64,000 bases of DNA from Streptomonospora nanhaiensis. GTDB lineage: Bacteria; Actinomycetota; Actinomycetes; Streptosporangiales; Streptosporangiaceae. Under the pieces are notes generated by a model, which ran no database searches, was not told the DNA's origin, and worked only from the letters and a program-made list of their open reading frames with translations. The DNA is taken from the NCBI RefSeq assembly GCF_026642255.1, contig NZ_CP113264.1, forward strand, positions 4,650,001 to 4,714,000. Direction: 5' to 3'. This document shows, in pieces, positions 32,496 to 42,554 of the stretch. Numbering within the stretch: position 1 is the stretch's first letter; each line of letters opens with the position of its first letter. The position numbers and the translations under genes are program-made.

Positions 32496-33725
32496 ATGAG
32501 TGAGGCCCCCGCGCCCGCCTTCAGCCTGGAACCGAGCGAGGACGTCCGCGACGTCCGGGACTGGGCCCACGGGTTCGCCGCCGACGTCATCCGCCCCGCC
32601 GCGGCCGAGTGGGACGAACGCGAGGAGACCCCCTGGCCGATCATCCAGGAGGCGGCCAAGATCGGGCTCTACTCCCTCGACTTCTTCGCCAACCAGTGGC
32701 TGGAGCCGAGCGGGCTCGGCATCCCCGTCGCCTTCGAGGAGCTCTACTGGGGCGACCCCGGCATCGCCCTGTCCATCACCGGCACGGGGCTGGCCGCCGT
32801 CTCCGTCGCCTCCAACGGCACCCAGGAGCAGCTCTTCGAGTGGGTCCCGCAGATGTTCGGCAGCGCCGAGGACGTCAAGCTCGGCGCGTTCTGCTCGTCG
32901 GAGCCCGACGCCGGGTCCGACGTCTCGGCCATCAGAACCCGAGCCGTCTACGACCAGGCCAAGGACGAGTGGGTCCTGAACGGCGTCAAGACGTGGGCGA
33001 CCAACGGCGGCATCGCCGACGTCCACGTCGTCGTCGCCTCGGTCGAGCCGGAGTTCGGTTCCCGCGGCCAGGCCTCGTTCATCGTGCCCCCGAACACCCC
33101 GGGCCTGTCCCAGGGCCAGAAGTTCAAGAAGCACGGCATCCGCGCCTCCCACACCGCCGAGGTCGTCCTGGACGACGTCCGGGTCCCCGGTTCGTGCCTG
33201 CTGGGCGGCAAGGACAAGCTCGACGAACGCCTCGCCCGCGCCCGCGAGGGCCGCAGCTCCAAGGGCCAGGCCGCCATGAAGACCTTCGAGGCCTCCCGCC
33301 CGAGCGTGGGGGTCATGGCGGTGGGCACCGCGCGCGCCGCCTACGAGTACGCGCGGGACTACTCCACCCAGCGCGAGCAGTTCGGCCGCCCCATCGGCGA
33401 CAACCAGGGCGTGGCCTTCCTCCTCGCGGACATGGCCACCCGCATCGACGCCGCCCGCCTGCTGGTGTGGCGCGCCGCCTGGATGGCCCGCAACGGCAAG
33501 GACTTCACGAACGCGGAGGGCTCCATGAGCAAGCTCTACGCCTCGGAGACCGCCACCTTCGTCACCCAGAACGCCCTGCGCATCCTCGGGGGCAACGGCT
33601 ACACGCGTGACTACCCGGTGGAGCGCTGGCACCGCGACGCGTCCATCTTCACGATCTTCGAGGGGGCCAGCGAGATCCAGAGGCTCATCATCGGCCGCGC
33701 CGTCACCGGCCTGCCGATCCGGTGA
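32496..33725 (+). CDS. Acyl-CoA dehydrogenase
   Basis: A 409-residue flavoprotein that oxidises acyl-CoA to enoyl-CoA and passes electrons to ETF. Motifs in order: LGAFCSSEPDAGSDVSAIRTRA near 130 (FAD contact), NGVKTWATNG near 160, VGVMAVGTARAAYEYARDYSTQREQFGRPI near 280, LRILGGNGYTRDYPVERWHRD near 365, and IFEGASEIQRLIIGR at the end, with the catalytic Glu of the FEG motif. The chain-length preference is not clear. ATG 32496 has AAAGGA 9 bases upstream. It is monocistronic, and the palindrome upstream suggests repression. Confidence 0.92.
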   Translation: MSEAPAPAFSLEPSEDVRDVRDWAHGFAADVIRPAAAEWDEREETPWPIIQEAAKIGLYSLDFFANQWLEPSGLGIPVAFEELYWGDPGIALSITGTGLAAVSVASNGTQEQLFEWVPQMFGSAEDVKLGAFCSSEPDAGSDVSAIRTRAVYDQAKDEWVLNGVKTWATNGGIADVHVVVASVEPEFGSRGQASFIVPPNTPGLSQGQKFKKHGIRASHTAEVVLDDVRVPGSCLLGGKDKLDERLARAREGRSSKGQAAMKTFEASRPSVGVMAVGTARAAYEYARDYSTQREQFGRPIGDNQGVAFLLADMATRIDAARLLVWRAAWMARNGKDFTNAEGSMSKLYASETATFVTQNALRILGGNGYTRDYPVERWHRDASIFTIFEGASEIQRLIIGRAVTGLPIR

Positions 33726-34225
33726 CGTCCGTGCAGGTCGGAGCGCCGGTTCCCTCGGTGCGCCCCGGGTCGCGGACGGATGGTGTCGGGTGGGTGGGGA
33801 GGACGGGGTTACCGGGGTTTACCGGTCTTTCCCGCACGAGTGTTGCCGGTTCTGTTGCCGGCAACAGGGGCGCGGAAGCCTGACCAGGGGGAGAAACCCT
33901 GGGCACGGTGGAAGGTGAGGCGGGGACACACCGGTCCGAGGAGTCCTGCCGCCCACCGTCCCCTCTCCTGCCTGTGCCGGTGGGACACCGGGGAAACGGC
34001 CCCAGCCGGGGGATGGCTGGCCTGCCGTCTCAGGCTTCACCGGCGATCCGCAGCGCCAAGGGGAAGTCACCTCGACCGGACTCAGCAGGACGGTGGAACA
34101 CGGGAGCGGCCCCCGCGTCCGGGGAAGGGACGCGGGGGCCGGTCGCTGCCGGGCAGGCCCCCACCCGTCGAACGCACGCTCGGAACGGCGTGCTCATCGA
34201 AGGCCGGGCACCAGGAACGGGCCCC
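33726..34225. other. 500-bp intergenic region
   Basis: It lies after the acyl-CoA dehydrogenase gene and before the convergent holin-like gene. No ORF with acceptable codon use is seen. The only clear structure is the palindrome at 33852-33867. Confidence 0.5.
33852..33867. promoter_or_regulatory. 16-bp perfect palindrome with a nearby half-site
   Basis: CTGTTGCCGGCAACAG is fully self-complementary, and a half-site TGTTGCC repeats at 33841-33847. With no loop it is unlikely to be a terminator; a protein-binding site is possible. No gene start is near it. Confidence 0.3.
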
Positions 34226-34531
34226 TCACGCGGCAGCGCGGGAAGCCTCCACCTCCCCCGCCGGGCCGTACGCCGGCGTCTGGCGGGTGAGCCCCCACGT
34301 CAGCAGCACACGCCCCACGGTGCGCACGCGGGCGGGGACCCGGGTCTCCAGGAACCGGCCTGCCGCGAAGTAGGCCACGGTGACGGCGCCGGACACGACC
34401 GGGGTCACCACCTCGGCCAGGGACCCCTCGGGGATGACGATCCCCCGTGAGCTGGCGTGGTGGACGGCCGCGCCGACGATGACGCCGACGATGACGGGAA
34501 TCAGGGTGCGGATGTTCGCGGGCAGGTTCAT
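34226..34531 (-). CDS. Small holin-like membrane protein, 101 aa
   Basis: Starts MNLPANIRTLIPVIVGVIVG at ATG 34531, with GAGAGGGAG upstream. Two membrane helices are likely: IPVIVGVIVGAAVHH (9-25) and VVTPVVSGAVTVAYFAAGRFL (41-61). A basic loop and a soluble tail (RVPARVRTVGRVLLTWG) follow. Proteins of this shape occur as phage holins and as stray chromosomal genes in actinomycetes. No lysin or other phage gene is beside it, so it may be a remnant or have another role. Confidence 0.55.
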   Translation of the reverse strand: MNLPANIRTLIPVIVGVIVGAAVHHASSRGIVIPEGSLAEVVTPVVSGAVTVAYFAAGRFLETRVPARVRTVGRVLLTWGLTRQTPAYGPAGEVEASRAAA

Positions 34532-34921
34532 GGGCTCCCTCTCAGGGGTGTCGAAGGGGGCGGAGCGGCGCACCACGCGAAGCGGTTCCCCCTCGGCGGA
34601 GCACCGGCACACGCACCGCCCGAAGGCGGTACCACTACCGGTACAGGCGGTTCGGGCAAACGACAAGGAGCTGGTACGCCCGGTAGCGGCCCCCTGAGGT
34701 GCGGTTGTTCCCCTCGGGAGGACCTCCGCAGCGGCCGACACGGCGGACGGCCGGGGGTCTCCCGGGCGGGCGCACCCGCGCCCGGCGTCCCCCGGCGAGG
34801 CCGCCCCGCCACGCGTGGGCGGCCGTCGCCCCGGCGCGCTCGGGACCGTCCCCGCCACGGGAACACCGAGGGGCCGGGGCCCCTGGCCCCGACCCCTCTC
34901 CGTCCGTCCTCCTCCGGCGCC
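34532..34921. other. 390-bp intergenic region
   Basis: GC-rich sequence between two minus-strand genes. I see no ORF with good codon use, no RNA gene and no convincing hairpin. Confidence 0.45.
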
Positions 34922-36403
34922 TCAGACGCGGTCCTCCCCGCTGTGCTTCTCCAGGAACGTGTAGACGTCGTGCTCGTCCACGCCCGGGAAGGTGCCCGAG
35001 GGCAGGGCCGACAGCACGTGGGAGTGGGCGCGGGCCGACGGCCACACGTTGCCCTCCCAGCGGGCGGCCAGGTCCGCGGGCGGGCGCACGCAGCACTCGC
35101 CGGTGGGGCAGTTGGACTGGGTCCGGTTGGTGGTCTCCCGTCCGCGGAACCAGCGCGACTCCTTGTAGGGCACGCCGAGGGTGATGGCGTAGTTGCGCTC
35201 CCGGCTCGGGTCCACGTGCGCCACGCACCAGTGGGTGCCGTTGGGCTTGTCCGTGTACTGGTAGTAGATCGAGTAGCGGTCCGGGGAGGCGAACACCTGG
35301 CGCCCCGACCACTGGCGGCACATGCGCTGGCCCTCGATGGCGCCGGTCTCGTCGGTGGGGAAGACCAGGCCGTCGTTCTCGTAGGCCTTGTAGATGATGC
35401 CGGTCTCGTCGTTGCGGATGAAGTGGCAGACCAGGTCCAGGTGGCGGTGGGCCAGGTTGGTGAACCGGTGGGCCGCCATCTCGTAGGAGACCGAGTAGAC
35501 GTCGCGCAGGTCCTCCACCGAGAGGTCGCGTGCGTGCTTGGCCTCCTGGAGGTAGGTGACGGCGGTGCTCTCGGGGATGAGGACGGCCGCCGCGAAGTAG
35601 TTGGCCTCGACCCGCTGGCGCAGGAAGTCGCCGAAGTCCCGGGGCTGGCCGTGGCCGAGCACCACGTGGCCGAGGGTCTGGAGGAGGATCGTGCGCGGGC
35701 TGTGCATGCCCAGCGTGGTCTCGCGCTTGAGGTAGATCCGCCGGTTGACGTGGTCGGTGAGGGAGCGCACCGAGCGGGGCAGGTCCTGCACGTACCTGAG
35801 GCTGAACCCGTGGTGCGTCGCGATCGCGAGTATCTGCCCCTGGGAGAGGGCGCCCGCGGTGTAGTTGACGGCGTCCAGGGTCTCGGTGGCGGCCTTCTCG
35901 ATCTGCTCGAAGTAGTTGCCGCGCTCGCGCATCTGCCGGCGCAGGTCGGCGTTGGCCCGCCTGGCCTCCTCGGGGCTGGCCGTGGGCTTGGCGTGGCGCC
36001 GCTTGAGCTCGTCGTAGAGGCCGACGATGTGTTCGAGCACGTCGTTGGGGACCCTCTTGCCGACCTTGAGGTGGGGGAGGTTGAGCTCCTGGTAGAGGGA
36101 GTCGCGCTGGGCCTCCTCCACGGAGATCTCCAGCTGCGCGCGCCGGCTCGGGGGCTGCTTGGAGAGGAGTTCCTCGACGGAGACGCCGAGGGCGGAGGCC
36201 AGGGAGGTGAGGAGGGAGAGCTTGGGCTCGCGCTTGCCGTTCTCCAGCAGGGAGAGCTGGGAGGGGGCCCTGCCGACGCGTTCTCCCAGGTCGGAGAGGG
36301 TCATACCTCGCGCGCGCCGCAGATGACGGAGCCGCTGACCAAAGGTGACGAGATCTAGGTCACCTGTCAAAGACGGTATTTCTTCAGCACCAAAGTACGC
36401 CAT
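34922..36403 (-). CDS. ramB: RamB-type XRE regulator of acetate/glyoxylate metabolism
   Basis: A 493-residue regulator. Residues 22-80 are an XRE helix-turn-helix (FGQRLRHLRRARGMTLSDLGERVGRAPSQLSLLENGKREPKLSLLTSLASAL). The middle has an ImmA/IrrE-like segment TLGHVVLGHGQPRDF, with His-rich spacing like a degenerate HExxH. The C-terminal half is the ScfR/DUF2083 domain with CRQWSGRQVFASPDRYSIYYQYTD and a Cys cluster NCPTGECCVR. This matches RamB of corynebacteria and mycobacteria in length and order; RamB represses or activates aceA and related genes. It is divergent from aceA here, which supports the name. I could not find a match to the corynebacterial RamB box in the 184-bp gap. Confidence 0.88.
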   Translation of the reverse strand: MAYFGAEEIPSLTGDLDLVTFGQRLRHLRRARGMTLSDLGERVGRAPSQLSLLENGKREPKLSLLTSLASALGVSVEELLSKQPPSRRAQLEISVEEAQRDSLYQELNLPHLKVGKRVPNDVLEHIVGLYDELKRRHAKPTASPEEARRANADLRRQMRERGNYFEQIEKAATETLDAVNYTAGALSQGQILAIATHHGFSLRYVQDLPRSVRSLTDHVNRRIYLKRETTLGMHSPRTILLQTLGHVVLGHGQPRDFGDFLRQRVEANYFAAAVLIPESTAVTYLQEAKHARDLSVEDLRDVYSVSYEMAAHRFTNLAHRHLDLVCHFIRNDETGIIYKAYENDGLVFPTDETGAIEGQRMCRQWSGRQVFASPDRYSIYYQYTDKPNGTHWCVAHVDPSRERNYAITLGVPYKESRWFRGRETTNRTQSNCPTGECCVRPPADLAARWEGNVWPSARAHSHVLSALPSGTFPGVDEHDVYTFLEKHSGEDRV

Positions 36404-36587
36404 GGGTTCATCTTACGGAAAGAATCGCTGATCTTCGCACGATTTCAAGTGGAAAAGCTCTGGAACTTCACCAAGAATCATAGTTACCGGCGGGGAACAT
36501 ACGCCCAGGGCTCAGCCCCTGGTCCTGGCAGGAACTCCCTCGACCGGTGCGAACACCTTGGGGACTACACGTAAGGCGGGAACGAAC

Positions 36588-37886
<1,299 letters not shown>

Positions 37887-37903
37887 CCTGGTCTTCGTTC
37901 CCA

Positions 37904-37954
37904 GGAGTCCGTCCCTCCCCGCTTTCGTGGCTGGGGCGGGGCGGGACGGACTCC
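37904..37954 (+). terminator. aceA terminator
   Basis: GGAGTCCGTCCC (37904-37915) and GGGACGGACTCC (37943-37954) form a perfect 12-bp stem; the loop can form further CCCCGC/GCGGGG pairs. It starts 18 bases after the stop. Confidence 0.7.
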
Positions 37955-38146
37955 GCCCCCTGGCCGTCGGCCGTACGCGGTCCGTGTCACACGCGTATGG
38001 CCGGCGGCTTGTCCGTGTCCGGTTTCGGGCGTCCTCCGTCGCGTATTCGCGCACGCGTCGCTTTGGCCGCCCGCCGTACCGGGACCTAGGCTGGCGACCG
38101 CGCGGGGTCGGCGCCCGCCGGCCCGCCACAAGACCAGGAGGCACCC

Positions 38147-38428
38147 GTGAAACTCCTCGACCCGCTCCTCGCGACCCTTCCCGTCCTGCGCCGCGTCCTC
38201 GCCGTGGGCGCCCTGTCGGCGTTCGTGGTCCTGGGCACCGCCGCCTGCGACGACGTCCTGCCGGACGTGGACACGGAGCAGCAGGACGACGGCGACCAGG
38301 ACGACCAGGACGGCGACGGCGACGACCAGGACGACCAGGACGGCGACGGCGACGACCAGGACGACCAGGACGGCGACGGCGACGATCAGGACGACCAGGA
38401 CGACCAGGACGACGACGGCGAGAGCTGA
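38147..38428 (+). CDS. Small lipoprotein with acidic Asp/Gln repeats
   Basis: A 93-residue protein starting at GTG 38147, with AGGAGG upstream. The signal peptide ends at LGTAAC (lipobox, Cys34), so it is lipid-anchored outside the cell. The exported part is almost wholly built from Asp, Gln and Gly, in units of DDQDDQDGDG. The DNA encodes this with 30-bp tandem repeats. The charge suggests binding of calcium or other cations or of basic polymers, but no function is known. The repeat number may vary between strains. It lies between aceA and the CPBP gene. Confidence 0.7.
   Translation: MKLLDPLLATLPVLRRVLAVGALSAFVVLGTAACDDVLPDVDTEQQDDGDQDDQDGDGDDQDDQDGDGDDQDDQDGDGDDQDDQDDQDDDGES
38291..38420 (+). 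repeat. 30-bp coding tandem repeat
   Basis: Units at 38321-38350 and 38351-38380 are identical. The unit at 38291-38320 differs at two bases, and a degenerate copy continues from 38381. All are in frame and encode ten residues each. Confidence 0.9.
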
Positions 38429-38495
38429 CACCGGGGAGCCCCGTCCCTGAGCCCCCCGGTCACGCGTCCGGCGCACAGCGCGTAGATTGCGACGC

Positions 38496-39314
38496 GTGAC
38501 CGACAAGACCCGAGCACCTCACACCGCCGAGGACGCGGGGACGCCGTCCTCCCCCACAGCACCGCCGGAGCGGGGCCTGCTGCGCTGGGAGGTCGTGTGC
38601 GTCCTCGCGCTCTCCCTGGGCGCGTCCGCGGTATCGGCGATCATCTCCTTCGCGGGCGTGCTCACGGCTCCGGGGGGCCTGGCCGAGCAGACCGCGAGCC
38701 TGGTGAACCCGCGCGCCGACGCCCGCCCCTGGCTGGACCTGTCCCGCCAGCTGTACGCGCTGGTCTTCTCACTGGCCCCGGTACTGCTGGTGGCCTACCT
38801 CATGCGCCGCTCGGGGGAGTCCTCCCGCACGATCGGCTTCGACGTGCGCAGGCCGGGCTTCGACCTGGGCACCGGCGCCGGTCTGGCCGCGCTGATCGGC
38901 GCGGGGGGCCTGGCCGTGTACGTGGTCTCCTGGAACCTGGGGCTGACCCTGACGATCGTGCCCAGCACCCTGGAGGGCAACTGGTGGGACGTGCCCGTCC
39001 TCGTGCTCCAGGCCGCCAAGAACGGCGTCCTGGAGGAGGTCATCGTCGTCGGGTACCTGCTGCACCGGCTGGGCCAGCTCGGCTGGGCGCCGTGGAAGGC
39101 GGTGCTCGCCAGCTCGGTGCTGCGCGCCTTCTACCACCTCTACCAGGGGGTGGGCATGTTCTTCGGCAACCTGGTGATGGGGCTGGTCTTCGGCTGGTTC
39201 TACCTGCGCTACGGGCGGGTCATGCCGCTGGTGGTCGCGCACACCGTCATCGACATCGTGGCCTTCGTCGGCTCCGTGTACCTCATCGGCCGGATCGACT
39301 GGCTTCCCTTCTGA
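38496..39314 (+). CDS. CPBP-family intramembrane metalloprotease
   Basis: A 272-residue protein with six to eight membrane helices (WEVVCVLALSLGASAVSAIISFAG, LYALVFSLAPVLLVAYLM and others). The CPBP motifs are present: LEEVIVVGYLL (motif 1 with the Glu pair; the usual Arg is replaced by Val), SSVLRAFYHLYQG (motif 2 with His), and VVAHTVIDIVAF (motif 3, HxxxD). Such proteins cleave or bind prenylated or peptide substrates in the membrane, but the target is unknown. I chose GTG 38496 over a TTG nine bases upstream. Its 3' end overlaps that of the convergent MFS gene by 32 bases. Confidence 0.85.
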   Translation: MTDKTRAPHTAEDAGTPSSPTAPPERGLLRWEVVCVLALSLGASAVSAIISFAGVLTAPGGLAEQTASLVNPRADARPWLDLSRQLYALVFSLAPVLLVAYLMRRSGESSRTIGFDVRRPGFDLGTGAGLAALIGAGGLAVYVVSWNLGLTLTIVPSTLEGNWWDVPVLVLQAAKNGVLEEVIVVGYLLHRLGQLGWAPWKAVLASSVLRAFYHLYQGVGMFFGNLVMGLVFGWFYLRYGRVMPLVVAHTVIDIVAFVGSVYLIGRIDWLPF

Positions 39315-40569
39315 GCGCGCGGTCCCGGATGGCGTCCTCCAGGTGGCCGGGTCTGCCCAGCAGCAGGCCCACACCCAGGTTGACCGCGACCAGGGCCACC
39401 ACCAGCAGCAGCGGGGCGTGCCAGCCGCCGCTCGCCTCGTGCAGCAGGCCGAACAGGAAGGGGCCGGCTCCGCCCATCAGGTAGCCCAGGCTCTGGCTGG
39501 AGGCCGACAGGGCGGCCGTGCCCGCGCCGGTGCGGGTGCGCAGCGCGAAGGAGGTCAGGGCGAAGACGAAGCTGCCCATGCCGATGCCGACGAGGGTGGT
39601 CCACACCCACACCCCCGAGAGCGGGGAGAACCACAGCCCGGCCAGGCCCGCGAGGTAGGCGGCGGCGAACACGACCACGAACGGCCGCTGGTCGCGGAGC
39701 CGGGTGAGCAGGGTGGGCAGCACCAGGGACATCGGGATGCCCAGGACGGTCAGGTAGGACAGGGCCAGCCCCGCCGTCTGGGGGGACATGCCCTGGTCGC
39801 GCAGCATCTGCGCGTACCAGCCGAACATGATGTAGGCCACCGAGGACTGCGTGCCGAAGTACAGCATGGCCTGCCAGCCGATGCCGGTGCCCAGCACCTG
39901 GCGGAAGCCCAGCGCCTGGGAGGGGTCCCCGGGGGCGGGCTCGTGGCGCAGCGCCAGCAGCCAGGGCACGGCGGCGACGACGCCGAAGAGGGCGTAGGCG
40001 CCCAGGGCGATCCGCCACTCCCCCGTGGACTGCTCCAGGGGGACGGTGGAGGCCGCCGCGATGGTGGTGCCCAGGGCCAGGGCGGTGGTGTACACCGTGG
40101 TCATCAGGCCGACGCGGTCGGGGAAGTGCTGCTTGACCAGGGCGGGGAGGATGACGTTGCCGACCGCGCCGCCGGAGAGCGCCACGGCGCTCAGGGCCAG
40201 GAACATCCAGGGCTCGGGCACCAGCGCGCGGGTGGCGAGGCCGACGGTGACGGCGGTCAGCGCGTAGACCAGCAGGTGGTGCTCCCCCAGGCGGCGGGCC
40301 AGGGTCGGGGTGAGGCCGCCGAAGAGGGCGAAGCACAGGACGGGGAGGGTGGTGAGCAGGCCGGCGCCGACCGCGGTCATCCCGAGTCCGGCGGTGACCT
40401 CGCCGAGCACGGGGCCGACGCTGGTGATCGCCGTGCGCAGGTTGAGGGCGGCGAGGGCGATGCCGGCCGCGAGGAGCAGGAGGACGGCCCGCGGCGGGCG
40501 GGCGGGGGCGGTCGTGCCTGCGGGGGGACCGCTCGTCACGGGCGTGTGGGGCGCTGATCCGGCGCTCAT
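39283..40569 (-). CDS. MFS transporter, CynX/NimT family
   Basis: A 428-residue permease with twelve likely membrane helices (VLLLLAAGIALAALNLRTAITSVGPVLGEV at the start). ALNLRTAITSVGPVL is characteristic of the CynX/NimT group, which moves cyanate or 2-nitroimidazole; the substrate here is unknown. I place the start at ATG 40569 (MSAGSAPHTP); a GTG at 40626 is open but leads into the promoter area. There is no clear ribosome site, so the message may be leaderless. It is divergent from a GntR regulator that probably controls it. Confidence 0.85.
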   Translation of the reverse strand: MSAGSAPHTPVTSGPPAGTTAPARPPRAVLLLLAAGIALAALNLRTAITSVGPVLGEVTAGLGMTAVGAGLLTTLPVLCFALFGGLTPTLARRLGEHHLLVYALTAVTVGLATRALVPEPWMFLALSAVALSGGAVGNVILPALVKQHFPDRVGLMTTVYTTALALGTTIAAASTVPLEQSTGEWRIALGAYALFGVVAAVPWLLALRHEPAPGDPSQALGFRQVLGTGIGWQAMLYFGTQSSVAYIMFGWYAQMLRDQGMSPQTAGLALSYLTVLGIPMSLVLPTLLTRLRDQRPFVVVFAAAYLAGLAGLWFSPLSGVWVWTTLVGIGMGSFVFALTSFALRTRTGAGTAALSASSQSLGYLMGGAGPFLFGLLHEASGGWHAPLLLVVALVAVNLGVGLLLGRPGHLEDAIRDRALRREASRSGR

Positions 40570-40737
40570 GGAAGGCGACTCGCAGATTCGTAGGATGACC
40601 GGATGTACTTCATGAGGATAACGCATTGCCGTTCGAGGCCAATTCCCGACGGTAACTGGTCTAAGCTCCGGCCTTAACCGTTCCGTACCTGTGCGCTGGC
40701 CCTGTCATCCGGCGACCCGCCCCTAGGAGGTAAACGC

Positions 40738-41439
40738 GTGCCCCTCGCCTCGACACGCCGGACCGGTCTCGTAGACCAGGTCATCAGTCAGTTACGAGCG
40801 CAGATCGACTCGGGTGAATGGGGCGTCGGCGACCGCATCCCCACCGAGTCGGAGCTCTCCGACCAGCTCGAGGTGGGCCGCAACACCGTGCGTGAGGCCG
40901 TCCGCGCCCTCGCCCACGCGGGCCTGCTGGAGATCCGCCAGGGTGCGGGCACCTTCGTCCGCGCCTCCAGCGAGCTCGGCGGCGCGCTCCGGCGCCGTCT
41001 GGAGCGCTCCCGCCTGCGGGAGAACCTGGAGGTGCGCCGCGCGCTGGAGGTGGAGGCCGCCAGACTGGCGGCCCTGCGCCACAGCGACGAGGACATGGCC
41101 GACATCGACCGCGCGATGGCCCTGCGCGAGGCCGCCTGGCGCGACCGCGACATGAGCGCGTTCGTGGAGGCCGACTTCACGTTCCACCGCTCGGTCGTCA
41201 ACGCCACCCACAACACCCTGCTCATCGACCTGTACGACGACATCGCCCAGGTCGTGTACGCCAGCATCGCGCACACGGCGTACGAGCAGAACGACGGCGC
41301 CACGAACCAGCCCTCGTCCGAGACCGACGGCGTGGACCACTCGAAGCTGACCGAGGCCATCCGCTCCGCGGACCCGGCGGCGGCCGCCCGGGAGGCCACC
41401 TGCTACATCGACGAGCTGCTGTCCCTCACCGAGGACTGA
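40738..41439 (+). CDS. GntR-family regulator, FadR/FCD type
   Basis: A 233-residue repressor. The winged helix is VDQVISQLRAQIDSGEWGVGDRIPTESELSDQLEVGRNTVREAVRALAHAGLLEIRQGAGTFV. The C-terminal FCD domain has EVRRALEVEAARLAALRHSDEDMADID and the metal-ligand region DFTFHRSVVNATHNTLLIDLY. GTG 40738 follows AGGAGGT at ideal spacing. It is divergent from the CynX-type transporter gene, 168 bp away; regulation of that gene is likely. The effector is unknown, probably a small organic acid. Confidence 0.92.
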   Translation: MPLASTRRTGLVDQVISQLRAQIDSGEWGVGDRIPTESELSDQLEVGRNTVREAVRALAHAGLLEIRQGAGTFVRASSELGGALRRRLERSRLRENLEVRRALEVEAARLAALRHSDEDMADIDRAMALREAAWRDRDMSAFVEADFTFHRSVVNATHNTLLIDLYDDIAQVVYASIAHTAYEQNDGATNQPSSETDGVDHSKLTEAIRSADPAAAAREATCYIDELLSLTED

Positions 41440-41527
41440 CGCCCCGGACGCGCGTCGCCGGCGCCGCCGCGCGGGGCGGGAGCCCGGGCCGGTCCGGAGA
41501 GGACGGGTCCGGGCACGCGGACGGGGC

Positions 41528-42322
41528 TCAGTCTCCCCGGTAGGCCTCGCCCACGGCCGGGCGCGGCCCCACACGGGGTCGCCCCGCCGCAGGGTGGCCC
41601 TCGGCCGCGAGCGACGCGGTGTCGCGGCGCACCGCGCCCAGGGCCCGGGAGCGCCCCGCGGCGGGCCGGCTCCCGCTCCCGGCGGCCCCCTCCCAGCCCG
41701 AGACCCGCGAGGGGTCCAGGCCGAGCAGGTCCAGGGTGCTCTCCCCCGCGTACACGGCGTCGATGATCTCCTGCTCCCGGGAGAGGCTGCTCATGGTCTC
41801 GGCGATGATGGCGCTCACCTGCCCCCGGGGCAGGCAGACCACGCCGTCGTCGTCGGCGACGATCCAGTCGCCGCGGCGCACCGGCAGGGGCGCCGGGCCG
41901 CTCGCGGTCATGCTGATCTCCCGGCCGACGGAGCCGCCCGCCTCGTGGCCCGCCTCGCGGACGGCGACCCCGGCCCCGAACACGGGGAGCTCGCAGCGCG
42001 CGATGGCGGCGATGTCGCGGACGCAGCCGTCCAGGACGATGCCGCTCACGCCGCGGGTCCGGGCGGCCACGGCGAGGATCTCGTCGACGTAGCCGTACTC
42101 GGACTCCCCCGCCACGTCCACGACGAGGGCGGCCCCGGGCGGTGCCTGGGCCACCGCCACGTGGAGGGCGAGGTTGTCCCCCGGTGTACAGCGCACCGGG
42201 AAGGCGGTCGCGGCGAACGCGGCCCCCGGCCAGACCGAGAACAGGTGCGTGCCGAAGGGCCGGCCGCCGCAGCGGGCCAGTGCCACCGTTCCCACAGCCG
42301 TCAACGTCTTCGCAAGCGCCAC
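41528..42322 (-). CDS. RraA-like protein (4-hydroxy-4-methyl-2-oxoglutarate aldolase family)
   Basis: A 264-residue protein. The RraA core covers residues 1-195: TPGDNLALHVAVAQAPPGAALVVDVAG, YVDEILAVAARTRGVSGIVLDGCVRDIAAI with the G-x-x-R-D metal site, and the metal-bound end VRRGDWIVADDDGVVCLPRGQ. After 195 there is a low-complexity tail of about 50 residues, rich in Gly, Arg and Ala. Family members are metal-dependent aldolases/decarboxylases or RNase E inhibitors; with no other pathway genes near, I cannot say which. It is downstream of the Lrp gene but separated by a hairpin. Confidence 0.82.
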   Translation of the reverse strand: MALAKTLTAVGTVALARCGGRPFGTHLFSVWPGAAFAATAFPVRCTPGDNLALHVAVAQAPPGAALVVDVAGESEYGYVDEILAVAARTRGVSGIVLDGCVRDIAAIARCELPVFGAGVAVREAGHEAGGSVGREISMTASGPAPLPVRRGDWIVADDDGVVCLPRGQVSAIIAETMSSLSREQEIIDAVYAGESTLDLLGLDPSRVSGWEGAAGSGSRPAAGRSRALGAVRRDTASLAAEGHPAAGRPRVGPRPAVGEAYRGD

Positions 42323-42499
42323 GTCAGCCTCCCACTACACCCGCGCCCGGTGCGGCCGGTTCGGACCGACCTCCTCCATACTCACGGGTAACTTAAGCGT
42401 GACGCAAGCCATACGTGGCGGAAACACGTAAAAATGCTACCGATGGTTACAGATGAGCCCGAAGCGCACGCGGCCTCCCACCCTGCGTCACGCACAGGG

Positions 42500-42535
42500 C
42501 CGGCCCCGACCGGGCCCTCGCCTGGTCGGGGCCGG
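42500..42535 (-). terminator. Hairpin after the double-Lrp gene
   Basis: CCGGCCCCGACC (42500-42511) and GGTCGGGGCCGG (42524-42535) form a perfect 12-bp stem with a 12-base loop, 20 bases beyond the stop. Confidence 0.65.
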
Positions 42536-42554
42536 TCGGCCCGGACGGCCCCGC

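Noticed and set aside
34093..34290. Possible small plus-strand gene in the 500-bp gap
   Set aside because: Gly/Arg/Pro-rich, no ribosome site, and it overlaps the convincing holin-like gene on the other strand.
36404..36587. Classical RamB box in the ramB/aceA gap
   Set aside because: I compared the region with the corynebacterial consensus by eye and found no acceptable match.
38291..38420. CRISPR-like array
   Set aside because: The 30-bp units are directly adjacent with no unique spacers and encode an in-frame repeat of a lipoprotein.
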